This document shows, in pieces, positions 1 through 6,602 of a DNA stretch of 18,035 nucleotides. The notes beneath the pieces were generated by a model that worked only from the letters and a program-made list of their open reading frames with translations, did no database searches and had not been told where the DNA came from. The stretch spans positions 1 to 18,035 of the forward strand of contig JAYRFB010000049.1 of assembly GCA_041908585.1 (NCBI GenBank). The letters are read 5' to 3'. A program made the translations under genes and the position numbers. The stretch comes from CAINDZ01 sp041908585. Its GTDB lineage: Bacteria; Krumholzibacteriota; Krumholzibacteriia; LZORAL124-64-63. How positions within the stretch are numbered: the first letter of the stretch is position 1; each line of letters begins with the position of its first letter.

Positions 1-1996
1 GCAATTCTCGCGCTCGGACAGGACGGTCGTGGAGAGCGTTGCCCGCTGGGACGGCAAGTCGTGGCAGCCGATCGGCGCCGGCCTCCCGGGAGTGACGGTC
101 AAGGCGCTGGCCAGCTACGGCGGCGATCTCTATGCCGGGGCCTATCGCTGGGACGGCGCAGCCTGGGGCAACGTCCTGCAGACCGACGGCGCCGTCAGTT
201 TCCTGGCGGAGCACGACGGCCTGCTCTACGTCGGCGGCTCGTTCACGACCGCGGCGGGCGTGCCCGTGAACCACGCTTTCGCCTGGGACGGCGAGTCCGT
301 GCTCCCGCTGGGTGCCGGCCTGTCAGGGCCGGCCGTCGGCATGGCGGTGGTCGGCGGGGCGGTGGCCTTCGCGTGCAATCCCCGCTCGGGTCCCGGCTAC
401 GTCGCGCTGTGGGAGAACGGGGCGTGGAGCACCATCCTGCCGGGCGTACAGGTCGAGTCCATTGCCGCCTGGGGCGACCGGCTGGCCGTGTCGTATTGGC
501 GGTACTACGTTCCGTATCTGCTATTTCCGTACCTGCGAACCTGGCAGGCCGGCACCTGGACGGGAGTCGGCGGCTTTTCGTCGAGCCTGATGGTCGAGCA
601 GGCCGGCGATCTGTTGATCGTGGCCGACTCGGATGCCGTGCCCGGCATCGTCTCGCCGGGCTTGATCGCGCACGACGGCGCGGGCTTCCGCGCGGCCTTC
701 GCTTCCGGCCGCGGGTGCGACGACGGATTCTACTCGTTGGCCCCGATCGGCGATGCCGCGGTCGTCGCGGGTAGTTTCAGGATCGCCGGCGGCAGGTCGT
801 TCGATCGCGTCGCCCTGGCCGCCGAGGGGATCTGGTACCCCTGGGGCGCCGGTTCGGACATCACCGCGGACGGTTCGTTCGCGGATGTGGCCCTGGTGGG
901 AGCGGAGACGTACGGCGTCTTCTCGCGCTTCGTGAGCGATATCACGGAATTCGAGCTGTGTCATCTCGAGTGGCAGGACGGCCACGCCACCTGGCGACGC
1001 CTTGACTTCGGAAGCCAGCTCTGGGGAACGGAACTCGTGCCGTTCGGATCCGATCTGTACCTGCTCCACAGCGGCGAGCTGCGGCGCGTCGCCCTGCCGA
1101 CGGGCATGTCGTTCCCGGAGCCGGGCCTGGATCTCGATGGGTACTTGACCGCCGCCTGTGCGCACGAAGGCGCCCTGGTCGTCGGCGGCAGGCTCGAGGC
1201 CAACGGCGGGGTCCCCTGCGGCCACGTGCTGCGACGCGACGGCGGGACCTGGCATGACCTCGGCAATCCGGCAGGAGCGACCGGGGTGGAGGCGCTCGCC
1301 TCGCTCGGCACCGAAGGGCTGGCGGCCGCCTTTCGCGACGGCGCGGGCCCGGCCTGCCGCGTCGCGCTGTTCGATGGCTCGGACTGGCTGCCGCTCGGGG
1401 GCAGGTTCGATTACGACGTGACGCGCCTGGTCGTCCACCGCGGCCATCTGTTCGCCGCCGGCGGCTTCGACCGCATCGGCGACAGCGAGGTCCACGGATT
1501 GGCGATGTGGAGCGGGACGGCCTGGATATCTGTTGGCTCGGGCGTGACGGGCCAGCCGTATTGGCGCGTGGCCGACATGGTCAGCGCCGGCCGCAATTTG
1601 TGGCTTTGCGGCGAATTCACCCGCGCCGGCGGTCGCCCGAGCGCCGGGCTCGCCTGCTGGTCCGGCGATCCGGCCGAACTGGCGGCATTGAGCGCGGTAC
1701 CGACTGCATCCGTCGGCGGCAACGCGCTGCTCAGCCCGGCCTGGCCCAACCCGTTCAACCCGCGCACGGAGCTGGCGTTCACGCTCCCGGTGGCCGGCCG
1801 CGCGCGGCTGTCCCTGCACGACGCGCGCGGCGCGCTGGTCCGCACGCTCGTCGACGGCGACCTGGCGGCGGGGATGCACCGGCCGACCTGGGACGGGACC
1901 GACGAGGCCGGCCGGCCGGCGGCGTCGGGCGCCTACTTCGCGCGGTTGGAGGCCGGCGGCGCGGTCGAGTCGGTGAAGCTGGTACTCGTGCGGTAG
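1..1996 (+). CDS. Secreted beta-propeller repeat protein with FlgD-like C-terminal domain (5' end missing)
   Basis: The reading frame is open to the left edge, so this is the 3' part of a longer gene. A GTG at 29 could be read as a start, but the codons before it (F-S-R-S-D-R-T-V-V) continue the repeat pattern into VARWDG, so coding begins outside the window. The body is a series of degenerate repeats of roughly 40-50 residues with the pattern ARWDG..W..LG.G....V.AL....G.LY.GG.F..AGG, typical of bacterial propeller proteins that often lie on the cell surface. Counting from the GTG, the last 95 residues (561-655) form an FlgD-Ig-like domain with PNPFNP at 573-578, then a (T)WDGTDEAGRPAASGAYF segment. 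In FCB-group relatives this domain ends many exported proteins and is thought to act as an export or anchoring signal. No catalytic motif is visible. The stop is TAG at 1994-1996, only 8 bp from the convergent next gene. Ligand and role are unknown. Confidence 0.85.
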   Translation, partial: QFSRSDRTVVESVARWDGKSWQPIGAGLPGVTVKALASYGGDLYAGAYRWDGAAWGNVLQTDGAVSFLAEHDGLLYVGGSFTTAAGVPVNHAFAWDGESVLPLGAGLSGPAVGMAVVGGAVAFACNPRSGPGYVALWENGAWSTILPGVQVESIAAWGDRLAVSYWRYYVPYLLFPYLRTWQAGTWTGVGGFSSSLMVEQAGDLLIVADSDAVPGIVSPGLIAHDGAGFRAAFASGRGCDDGFYSLAPIGDAAVVAGSFRIAGGRSFDRVALAAEGIWYPWGAGSDITADGSFADVALVGAETYGVFSRFVSDITEFELCHLEWQDGHATWRRLDFGSQLWGTELVPFGSDLYLLHSGELRRVALPTGMSFPEPGLDLDGYLTAACAHEGALVVGGRLEANGGVPCGHVLRRDGGTWHDLGNPAGATGVEALASLGTEGLAAAFRDGAGPACRVALFDGSDWLPLGGRFDYDVTRLVVHRGHLFAAGGFDRIGDSEVHGLAMWSGTAWISVGSGVTGQPYWRVADMVSAGRNLWLCGEFTRAGGRPSAGLACWSGDPAELAALSAVPTASVGGNALLSPAWPNPFNPRTELAFTLPVAGRARLSLHDARGALVRTLVDGDLAAGMHRPTWDGTDEAGRPAASGAYFARLEAGGAVESVKLVLVR

Positions 1997-2004
1997 CGGG
2001 ACGT

Positions 2005-3453
2005 TCAGCGCCGCACGCGATACACCACCGTGTTGTCGCCCACGCGCTCGTAGAAGAACGTCTGCACCAGCTCCAGGCGCGCCGCGAGCTCCGGCGGCAG
2101 CGGGCTGACCAGCAGCCCGTCCAGGCCCGGCAGGTACTGCCGCACCGTCTGCACGTTGACCACCAGGTAGTCGACGCCGTGGTTGGTCGCCCACAGCGCG
2201 TACTCGCGCGCACTGTCCAGCTCGGGGTACTTCAGGAACCGGCAGCCGGCCCAGTAGGCCGCGTAGGGCTTGTAGTCGGCGACCAGCGCCTCGCGCGTGA
2301 CCGAACCGCGCAGCCAGAGGCCGGCGTCCTTCAGGCCGTAATAGGCTTCGGTCTCGCGGTGGATGAACGGCGCGTCGTCGATCGCGGCCACGGCCAGCCC
2401 CGCGGCGACAGCCACGCCCAGGATGATCGCCGGCACCCGCGCGCCGCGACCGCGGGCGACGGCCAGCTTCACCAGCGACCGCGCGCCCAGCCCCGCGCCC
2501 AGCAGCAGCAGCGGCAGGTACGGCAGCCAGAAGCGCACGACCATCGGGTTGATCACCAGCGGCACCGAAAGCAGCGGCGCCAGCAGCCACGCCCAGGCGC
2601 CGCGGTGCCGCGCCGTGCCGTACGCCGCCAGCAGCGCCAGCGGCAGGCCCAGTTGACCGGTCAACAGCGGCGCCAGCAGGCCCAGATTGCGCGCGATCAC
2701 GCCCAGGTAGGCCGTGCCCGGGTAGGCTTCGAGCGTCTGTGACAGCGCGACGGTCTTGCTGCTGACGTCCCAGCCGCCGCCAGCCACCTTCAGGAATGCG
2801 AGGTAGGGCAGCACGAACACGGCATGGCCCAGCGCCAGGCGCCAGGGCAGGCGCCGGTCGCCGCGCCAGCGCCAGGCGATCAGCGCCAGGCTGGCCAGCG
2901 CCGATTCGGGGCGCACGAGATAGGTGAAGCCCAGGACGAGTCCGGCCGGCAGGTCGCGCCGCCGCTCGAGCAGCAACCAGCCTCCCAGCAGCCCGCAGGC
3001 GTAGGCCAGGTCCGACAGGTCGCTCTTGGCCAGGATGACCAGCTGCGGCAGGAAGGCGACGACGGCCGCGCCGGCCAGCGCCGGGCCGAAGCCCAGCCGC
3101 GGCCGCAGCAGACGCCAGGTCAGCCAGGTCAGCAGCACGCCCAACAGGACGTTCAGCAGCTGGGCGGATGCCAGGAGCGCGTGCGGGTCGCCGGCGTCGC
3201 GGAAGCGCAGAGGGACGGCGACCAGGGCGGGCCACCCGGGCGGGAAGCAGCTGTAGGGCACCTGCCCGGTGAAGGCGATCTGCCAGGCCTGGTCCAGGTA
3301 CTGCGTGCCGTCGACGGTCGGAAAGCCGTTGCCGGCGGCGGCCCACCAGCGCACCGCCAGGGCGGCCAGCATCACGGCGGCGACGGCGACCGCCCGGACG
3401 GCTGCGCCGCTTCCGCCGGTGATCGACCCTGTCTGCGGACGGCTCGGCTTCAT
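2005..3453 (-). CDS. GT39-like polytopic membrane glycosyltransferase
   Basis: 482-residue integral membrane protein, mostly hydrophobic helices, with an N-terminal anchor near residues 18-40. After it comes the extracytoplasmic loop of the GT39/ArnT/PMT clan: FPTVDGTQYLDQAW at about 44-57, with candidate catalytic aspartate D48, then PPGWP at about 71-75. A second acidic loop, KSDLSDLAY, lies near 143-151. Family members transfer a sugar from a polyprenyl-phosphate donor to lipid or protein acceptors at the outer face of the inner membrane; donor and acceptor cannot be read here. ATG at 3451-3453 is the first good start; the frame continues upstream without a stop, but that part is proline/arginine-rich and looks non-coding. 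No clear Shine-Dalgarno is visible. A promoter candidate lies at 3517-3545. The gene is convergent with the propeller gene and divergent from the GT2 gene. Confidence 0.85.
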   Translation of the reverse strand: MKPSRPQTGSITGGSGAAVRAVAVAAVMLAALAVRWWAAAGNGFPTVDGTQYLDQAWQIAFTGQVPYSCFPPGWPALVAVPLRFRDAGDPHALLASAQLLNVLLGVLLTWLTWRLLRPRLGFGPALAGAAVVAFLPQLVILAKSDLSDLAYACGLLGGWLLLERRRDLPAGLVLGFTYLVRPESALASLALIAWRWRGDRRLPWRLALGHAVFVLPYLAFLKVAGGGWDVSSKTVALSQTLEAYPGTAYLGVIARNLGLLAPLLTGQLGLPLALLAAYGTARHRGAWAWLLAPLLSVPLVINPMVVRFWLPYLPLLLLGAGLGARSLVKLAVARGRGARVPAIILGVAVAAGLAVAAIDDAPFIHRETEAYYGLKDAGLWLRGSVTREALVADYKPYAAYWAGCRFLKYPELDSAREYALWATNHGVDYLVVNVQTVRQYLPGLDGLLVSPLPPELAARLELVQTFFYERVGDNTVVYRVRR

Positions 3454-3516
3454 GACGCGGGCGGGATCCGTTTCGGGTGGGGCGTGACGCACGGTGCGGC
3501 GATCTCGGACGCGCGA

Positions 3517-3545
3517 ACCGTAGCATCGGTACCCCGCCGCGGCAA
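3517..3545 (-). promoter_or_regulatory. Sigma70-like promoter for the GT39 gene
   Basis: On the minus strand, TTGCCG (3540-3545), a 17-bp spacer and TACGGT (3517-3522), with a TG one base before the -10 (extended -10). The start point would be near 3510, giving a leader of about 57 nt before the ATG at 3453. Found by eye only. Confidence 0.45.
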
Positions 3546-3575
3546 GCCGCTCCGGCCACCGCCGCGGCAACCGCT
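3534..3575. repeat. Two-copy direct repeat overlapping the GT39 promoter
   Basis: CCGCCGCGGCAAGCCGCT at 3534-3551 recurs at 3559-3575 as the same string lacking one G. The two copies start 25 bp apart, and the first 12 bases are identical. The first copy covers the -35 hexamer of the promoter at 3517-3545 and contains an inverted repeat, GCGGC-AA-GCCGC (3539-3550). This could be a regulator site for the divergent pair, or chance in GC-rich DNA. Confidence 0.4.
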
Positions 3576-3675
3576 GGACCGGCAGGATCTGCCGCCACCG
3601 GTTCCCGGTCCGGCGCTTGCATCGCCGGCGGCAGAACCGAATCAACCCGTGCCGCCGCCGATCAGGAGTGCCGCC

Positions 3676-5547
3676 ATGAGCGTTCCCGGGCCGCAGTTGT
3701 CCGTGGTCATCGCCTGTCGTAACCAATTGAATGCCTTGAAGTTCACGATCTCGGCGCTGCGCGCGCAAGCCCCGGCCGCCGCGCATGAGGTCATCGTCGT
3801 GGACCAGGGTTCCAGCGATGGCAGCGCCCAGTTTCTGTCCGGGCTGGCCGATCGGGGCGAGATTCGCCTGGTGACGGACGAGACCCGCGAGGGCCGCGCC
3901 GCCGCCCGCAATCGCGGCGCCCGCGCCTCGCGCGGCCGCTCCATCATGTTCCTGGACCCCGGACTCGTGCTGGGGCCGACATGGGCCGAGGCGTTGCTCG
4001 ACACGCTCGAGCGCGACCCCCTGGTCGGCGCCGTGGCCGGCAAGGTGATCCTGCAGGACGGGCGCATCGACCACGCCGGACTGGCGCTGCTGCGCTGGGA
4101 ACGGCAGCCGCGCCGCTTTCGCCTGTCGGGCCGCAGCCTGCACGCCGGCCGCCCGGCCGATTTCGCCGCCTCGCTGCGCCCGCTCGCGGTGCAGTGCCTG
4201 GCCGGCGAGGCGCTGTGCGTCCGGGCCTCCGCTTTCTTCGCCGCGGGCGGCTTCGACGAGTGCATCGGCCGCGAGTTCGGCCGCAGCAAGCCGATGGCCG
4301 ACGGCGAGCCCGCCGGCGTCGACATCTGCCTGCGCCTGGGCTCCCGCGGTTGGCTCTGCGTCTATCGCCCCGAGAGCGTGATGACGCGCCTGCGCGTCGC
4401 CGAGAACGATCCCGACGCCGACCCGCACCGCGACGAACTGACGGCCGCCGACGACCTGGTGCTGGTCACCGCTTCGTGGCTGGAGCGCGCGCGACCGGAC
4501 TTCGTGGCGCCCGCCGCCGGCGGCGCCGTCGCGCAGGAGAACGGCGGCATCCGGCCGTGGGTGGAACCCGCCATCACCTTCCCGTTCGGGCACTACCACC
4601 ACGGGCGCAGTCCCGGCGCGCCGGCCGGTGCGATGCTGGCGCCGGTGGCTTCGGTCATCGTGCCGACCTGCAATGCGCTGGAGTACACGCGCCTGTGCGT
4701 GGAGTCGCTCCTGTCGCGCACCGACGCGCGCCACGAGCTGGTCTTCGTCGACAATGGAAGCACCGACGGCACGCCCGAGTACCTGCAGGGCCTGGCGCGC
4801 GACCACAATCGGGTGCGCGTCCTGCTGAACGGCTCGAACCTCGGGTTCGCCCGGGCCTGCAACCAGGGCCTGGCCGCCGCGCGCGGTCGCCACCTCGTGC
4901 TGCTCAACAGCGACACCGTGGTCACCGACGGCTGGCTGGAGGGCCTGGTCGCCGTGGCCGAGAGTCGCCCGCGCGCCGGCCTCGTGGGCCCGGTCACGAA
5001 CAACATCTCCGGCCTGCAGCAGCTCGATCGCGTCGGCTACGACCAGGAGAGCCTCTCCGGGTTGGAGGCGTTCGCCGCCGCCGAGGCCGCCGGCCATGCC
5101 GGCGAGGTCGAGCGCACCATGCGCCTGACCGGCATGTGCCTGCTGGTCAAGCGCGAGCTGCTCGCGCGCATCGGTGGGCTGGACGAGATCTTCGGCCTGG
5201 GCAACTACGAGGACAACGACTACTGCCTGCGCGCGCACCTGGCCGGCTACGAGTGCCTGGTGGCGCGCGGCGTCTTCATCCACCACTTCGGCAGCCGCAG
5301 CTTCGCCGCCGCGGGCATCGACTATGCGGAGCAGATCCGGCGGCAGTGGGCCGTGTTCAAGGCGAAGTGGGGGATCCCCGCCGTTACGCCGATGAACGGC
5401 CATGTGGAGCTGGGCGCGCTCCTGGCCGGCGGCTTTGATCCGGAGCGCCATTTCCAGGCGCTGCCGGCCGGCGATGGCGAGCGCGCGGGCACCGGTGCGC
5501 CGGCCGTCGAGGCGCCGCTCGGCGTGGGCCAGGGCGCCGGCGCCTGA
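3676..5547 (+). CDS. Two-domain family 2 (GT-A) glycosyltransferase
   Basis: 623-residue soluble protein with two GT2 modules in tandem. Module 1 (about 7-240) has SVVIACRN, VVDQGSSDG (41-49) and, where the metal-binding DxD is expected, FLDPG (92-96), so it may not bind nucleotide-sugar metal normally. Module 2 (about 325-545) looks complete: SVIVPTCN, DNGSTDG (359-365), LNSDT (410-414) as the DxD equivalent, an acidic YEDNDYCLR segment (510-519) typical of rhamnosyl-/O-antigen-type GT2 enzymes, and HHFGS (536-540). The last 30 residues are Ala/Gly-rich and probably disordered. The start is ATG 3676 because AGGAG (3664-3668) lies 7 nt upstream; the open frame further upstream is low-quality Arg/Gln/Pro-rich sequence antisense to the GT39 gene. 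Such proteins usually build surface polysaccharide or glycosylate surface proteins on the cytoplasmic side; the sugar is unknown. It is divergent from one GT39 gene, and another lies at the right edge. Confidence 0.88.
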   Translation: MSVPGPQLSVVIACRNQLNALKFTISALRAQAPAAAHEVIVVDQGSSDGSAQFLSGLADRGEIRLVTDETREGRAAARNRGARASRGRSIMFLDPGLVLGPTWAEALLDTLERDPLVGAVAGKVILQDGRIDHAGLALLRWERQPRRFRLSGRSLHAGRPADFAASLRPLAVQCLAGEALCVRASAFFAAGGFDECIGREFGRSKPMADGEPAGVDICLRLGSRGWLCVYRPESVMTRLRVAENDPDADPHRDELTAADDLVLVTASWLERARPDFVAPAAGGAVAQENGGIRPWVEPAITFPFGHYHHGRSPGAPAGAMLAPVASVIVPTCNALEYTRLCVESLLSRTDARHELVFVDNGSTDGTPEYLQGLARDHNRVRVLLNGSNLGFARACNQGLAAARGRHLVLLNSDTVVTDGWLEGLVAVAESRPRAGLVGPVTNNISGLQQLDRVGYDQESLSGLEAFAAAEAAGHAGEVERTMRLTGMCLLVKRELLARIGGLDEIFGLGNYEDNDYCLRAHLAGYECLVARGVFIHHFGSRSFAAAGIDYAEQIRRQWAVFKAKWGIPAVTPMNGHVELGALLAGGFDPERHFQALPAGDGERAGTGAPAVEAPLGVGQGAGA

Positions 5548-5582
5548 GTCACCGTGGGCTCGGCCCGCCGACCTGGCGCATG

Positions 5583-6305
5583 TCAGCCGCGGTTGGCGTC
5601 GAAGCGGATGGTCAGTTCCCCGAATCGTTCATTGACGGTGCGCAGCAACGCAGCCAGGAAGACGATCATGCCGGCCATCTCCGCGCCCTCTTCGGCGCTG
5701 CAGATGACCGCATACGGCATGTTCTCATAGCCGTGTCGCGCGTCGTACCAGCCGCCGATCGCCTCCAGGGCCAGGACGCCGGTCAGGTAGAGCGCGCCGG
5801 CCAGCACGAAGCGCCGGCGCGTCCAGGCGGGCAGGCGGCGCAGGAAACCCAGGAAGAACAGCCCGACCACGACGGCCAGCGCCGTACCGGGGATGATCCA
5901 GGCGTAGTAGAGCGCGCCCAGGTCGGACGGGTCATCGCGTCCCAGCAGCGCGCGCACCGGCTCGATGAACCTCTCGTGCACCGAGAAGGCCTCGTCGTAG
6001 GCCATGGCGGCCAGGCCCATGGCGAGCAGCGCCCAGCGCGGCGAGTCCGGGTCGCCTGCCTGGCGGGTCCGGGCGGCGATCGCACCCAGCAGGGCGCAGC
6101 AGGACAGCAGCAGCACGATCGTGAATGCGGTCGGCAGGTTCCGTTCGCGCCCGACGTCGACCTGGTGCAGCGCGCCATGCAGGTCCAGCCCGGCCGCGTG
6201 GACGGCGTACTGCATCGCCAGGTTCACGATCAGCAGGGCGACCGCGATGATGCTCAGCGCGCGCAGGATACGGGTCGACGACAGGCGGATCGACTCGGTG
6301 GACAA
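5583..6305 (-). CDS. Uncharacterised six-helix membrane protein with buried acidic/His motifs
   Basis: 240 residues with about six predicted transmembrane segments (near 11-38, 58-78, 92-108, 131-155, 164-184 and 204-222). Charged residues sit in or next to the helices: YDEAFSVHE (D104, E105, H110, E111) and SAEEGAEM (E205, E206, E209). This DE..HE plus EE..EM pattern resembles hypothetical membrane proteins I recall from other bacteria, with no function I can name. The clustered acids and histidine could bind a metal, but that is speculation. The start is TTG at 6303-6305, with GGGAG 7 nt upstream in the transcript. A promoter candidate lies at 6368-6396 and a GC hairpin at 6335-6353 in the leader. 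It is convergent with the GT2 gene (35-nt gap) and downstream of the cbb3 operon on the same strand; read-through from that operon is possible. Confidence 0.75.
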   Translation of the reverse strand: MSTESIRLSSTRILRALSIIAVALLIVNLAMQYAVHAAGLDLHGALHQVDVGRERNLPTAFTIVLLLSCCALLGAIAARTRQAGDPDSPRWALLAMGLAAMAYDEAFSVHERFIEPVRALLGRDDPSDLGALYYAWIIPGTALAVVVGLFFLGFLRRLPAWTRRRFVLAGALYLTGVLALEAIGGWYDARHGYENMPYAVICSAEEGAEMAGMIVFLAALLRTVNERFGELTIRFDANRG

Positions 6306-6334
6306 GGTCGGGCTCCCGGTTCCGGATAGGGAAA

Positions 6335-6353
6335 GCGCGCGCAGTGCGCGCGC
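6335..6353 (-). terminator. GC hairpin after the cbb3 operon, possible weak terminator
   Basis: A perfect 8-bp alternating GC stem (6335-6342 with 6346-6353) with a 3-nt loop, followed in minus-strand transcription by TTTCCC. It lies just after the FixH-like stop codon (6371) and before the six-helix membrane gene. The U run is short, so it may only pause transcription. It also lies within the leader expected from the promoter at 6368-6396. Confidence 0.4.
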
Positions 6354-6367
6354 GCCCGGTCCCCGAC

Positions 6368-6396
6368 ATCCTAGCGTATCCCAATTCCCGCTTCAA
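6368..6396 (-). promoter_or_regulatory. Sigma70-like promoter for the six-helix membrane protein
   Basis: On the minus strand, TTGAAG (6391-6396), a 17-bp spacer and TAGGAT (6368-6373). The TAG stop codon of the FixH-like gene forms the first three bases of the -10 hexamer, so the promoter lies inside the 3' end of the upstream gene. The expected start is near 6361, giving a leader of about 55 nt. Confidence 0.45.
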
Positions 6397-6577
6397 GGCC
6401 TCGCGACCCCGGCGCCGCCAGCAGGCTGGTGGCCGCGGTCTTTCGTCCCGCCTTCGGCTTGACGATCTCCGGCTTGTTCACCTCGGCGATGATCACCGTC
6501 GCCACGCTGGCCCCGATCAGGGTGGCCAGGAACAGCACCACCCAGATCCAGGGCCTGTCGTAGAGCCACTTGCGCAT
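6371..6577 (-). CDS. Short FixH/CcoH-like single-helix membrane protein
   Basis: 68 residues with one transmembrane helix at about 10-32, preceded by a basic/aromatic RKWLYDRPW segment and followed by a basic tail. The pattern (PW before the helix, AEVNKPEIV after it) resembles the membrane anchor of FixH/CcoH, a cbb3 assembly factor that usually follows ccoG and is around 150 residues or longer. The periplasmic domain of normal FixH is absent, so this is either a minimal variant, a remnant, or an unrelated small subunit. The start is ATG 6575-6577, with AAGGA 6 nt upstream in the transcript. It lies 25 nt after ccoG on the same strand and is the last gene of the oxidase operon. The real-gene call rests on the good ribosome site, the helix and the operon position; the FixH assignment is weaker. 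Confidence 0.65.
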   Translation of the reverse strand: MRKWLYDRPWIWVVLFLATLIGASVATVIIAEVNKPEIVKPKAGRKTAATSLLAAPGSRGLEAGIGIR

Positions 6578-6602
6578 GTTCCGTCCTTCGCGCCGCCGCG
6601 GG

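Noticed and set aside
29..31. GTG as the true start of the propeller gene
   Set aside because: The frame is open upstream and the residues before it match the repeat, so the gene starts outside the window.
521..3622. Long minus-strand open frame across the propeller and GT39 genes
   Set aside because: Arg/Ala/Pro-rich translation with no domain, out of frame with the GT39 gene; a by-product of high GC.
2824..3675. Upstream extension of the GT2 frame
   Set aside because: Antisense to the GT39 gene, Gln/Arg/Pro-rich; ATG 3676 has a good ribosome site and begins the GT2 fold directly.
3454..5451. Upstream extension of the GT39 frame on the minus strand
   Set aside because: Antisense to the GT2 gene and without membrane or domain pattern; ATG at 3453 fits the first helix.
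5548..5582. Terminator between the convergent GT2 and six-helix genes
   Set aside because: Only a 4-bp GGGC/GCCC stem and no T run.
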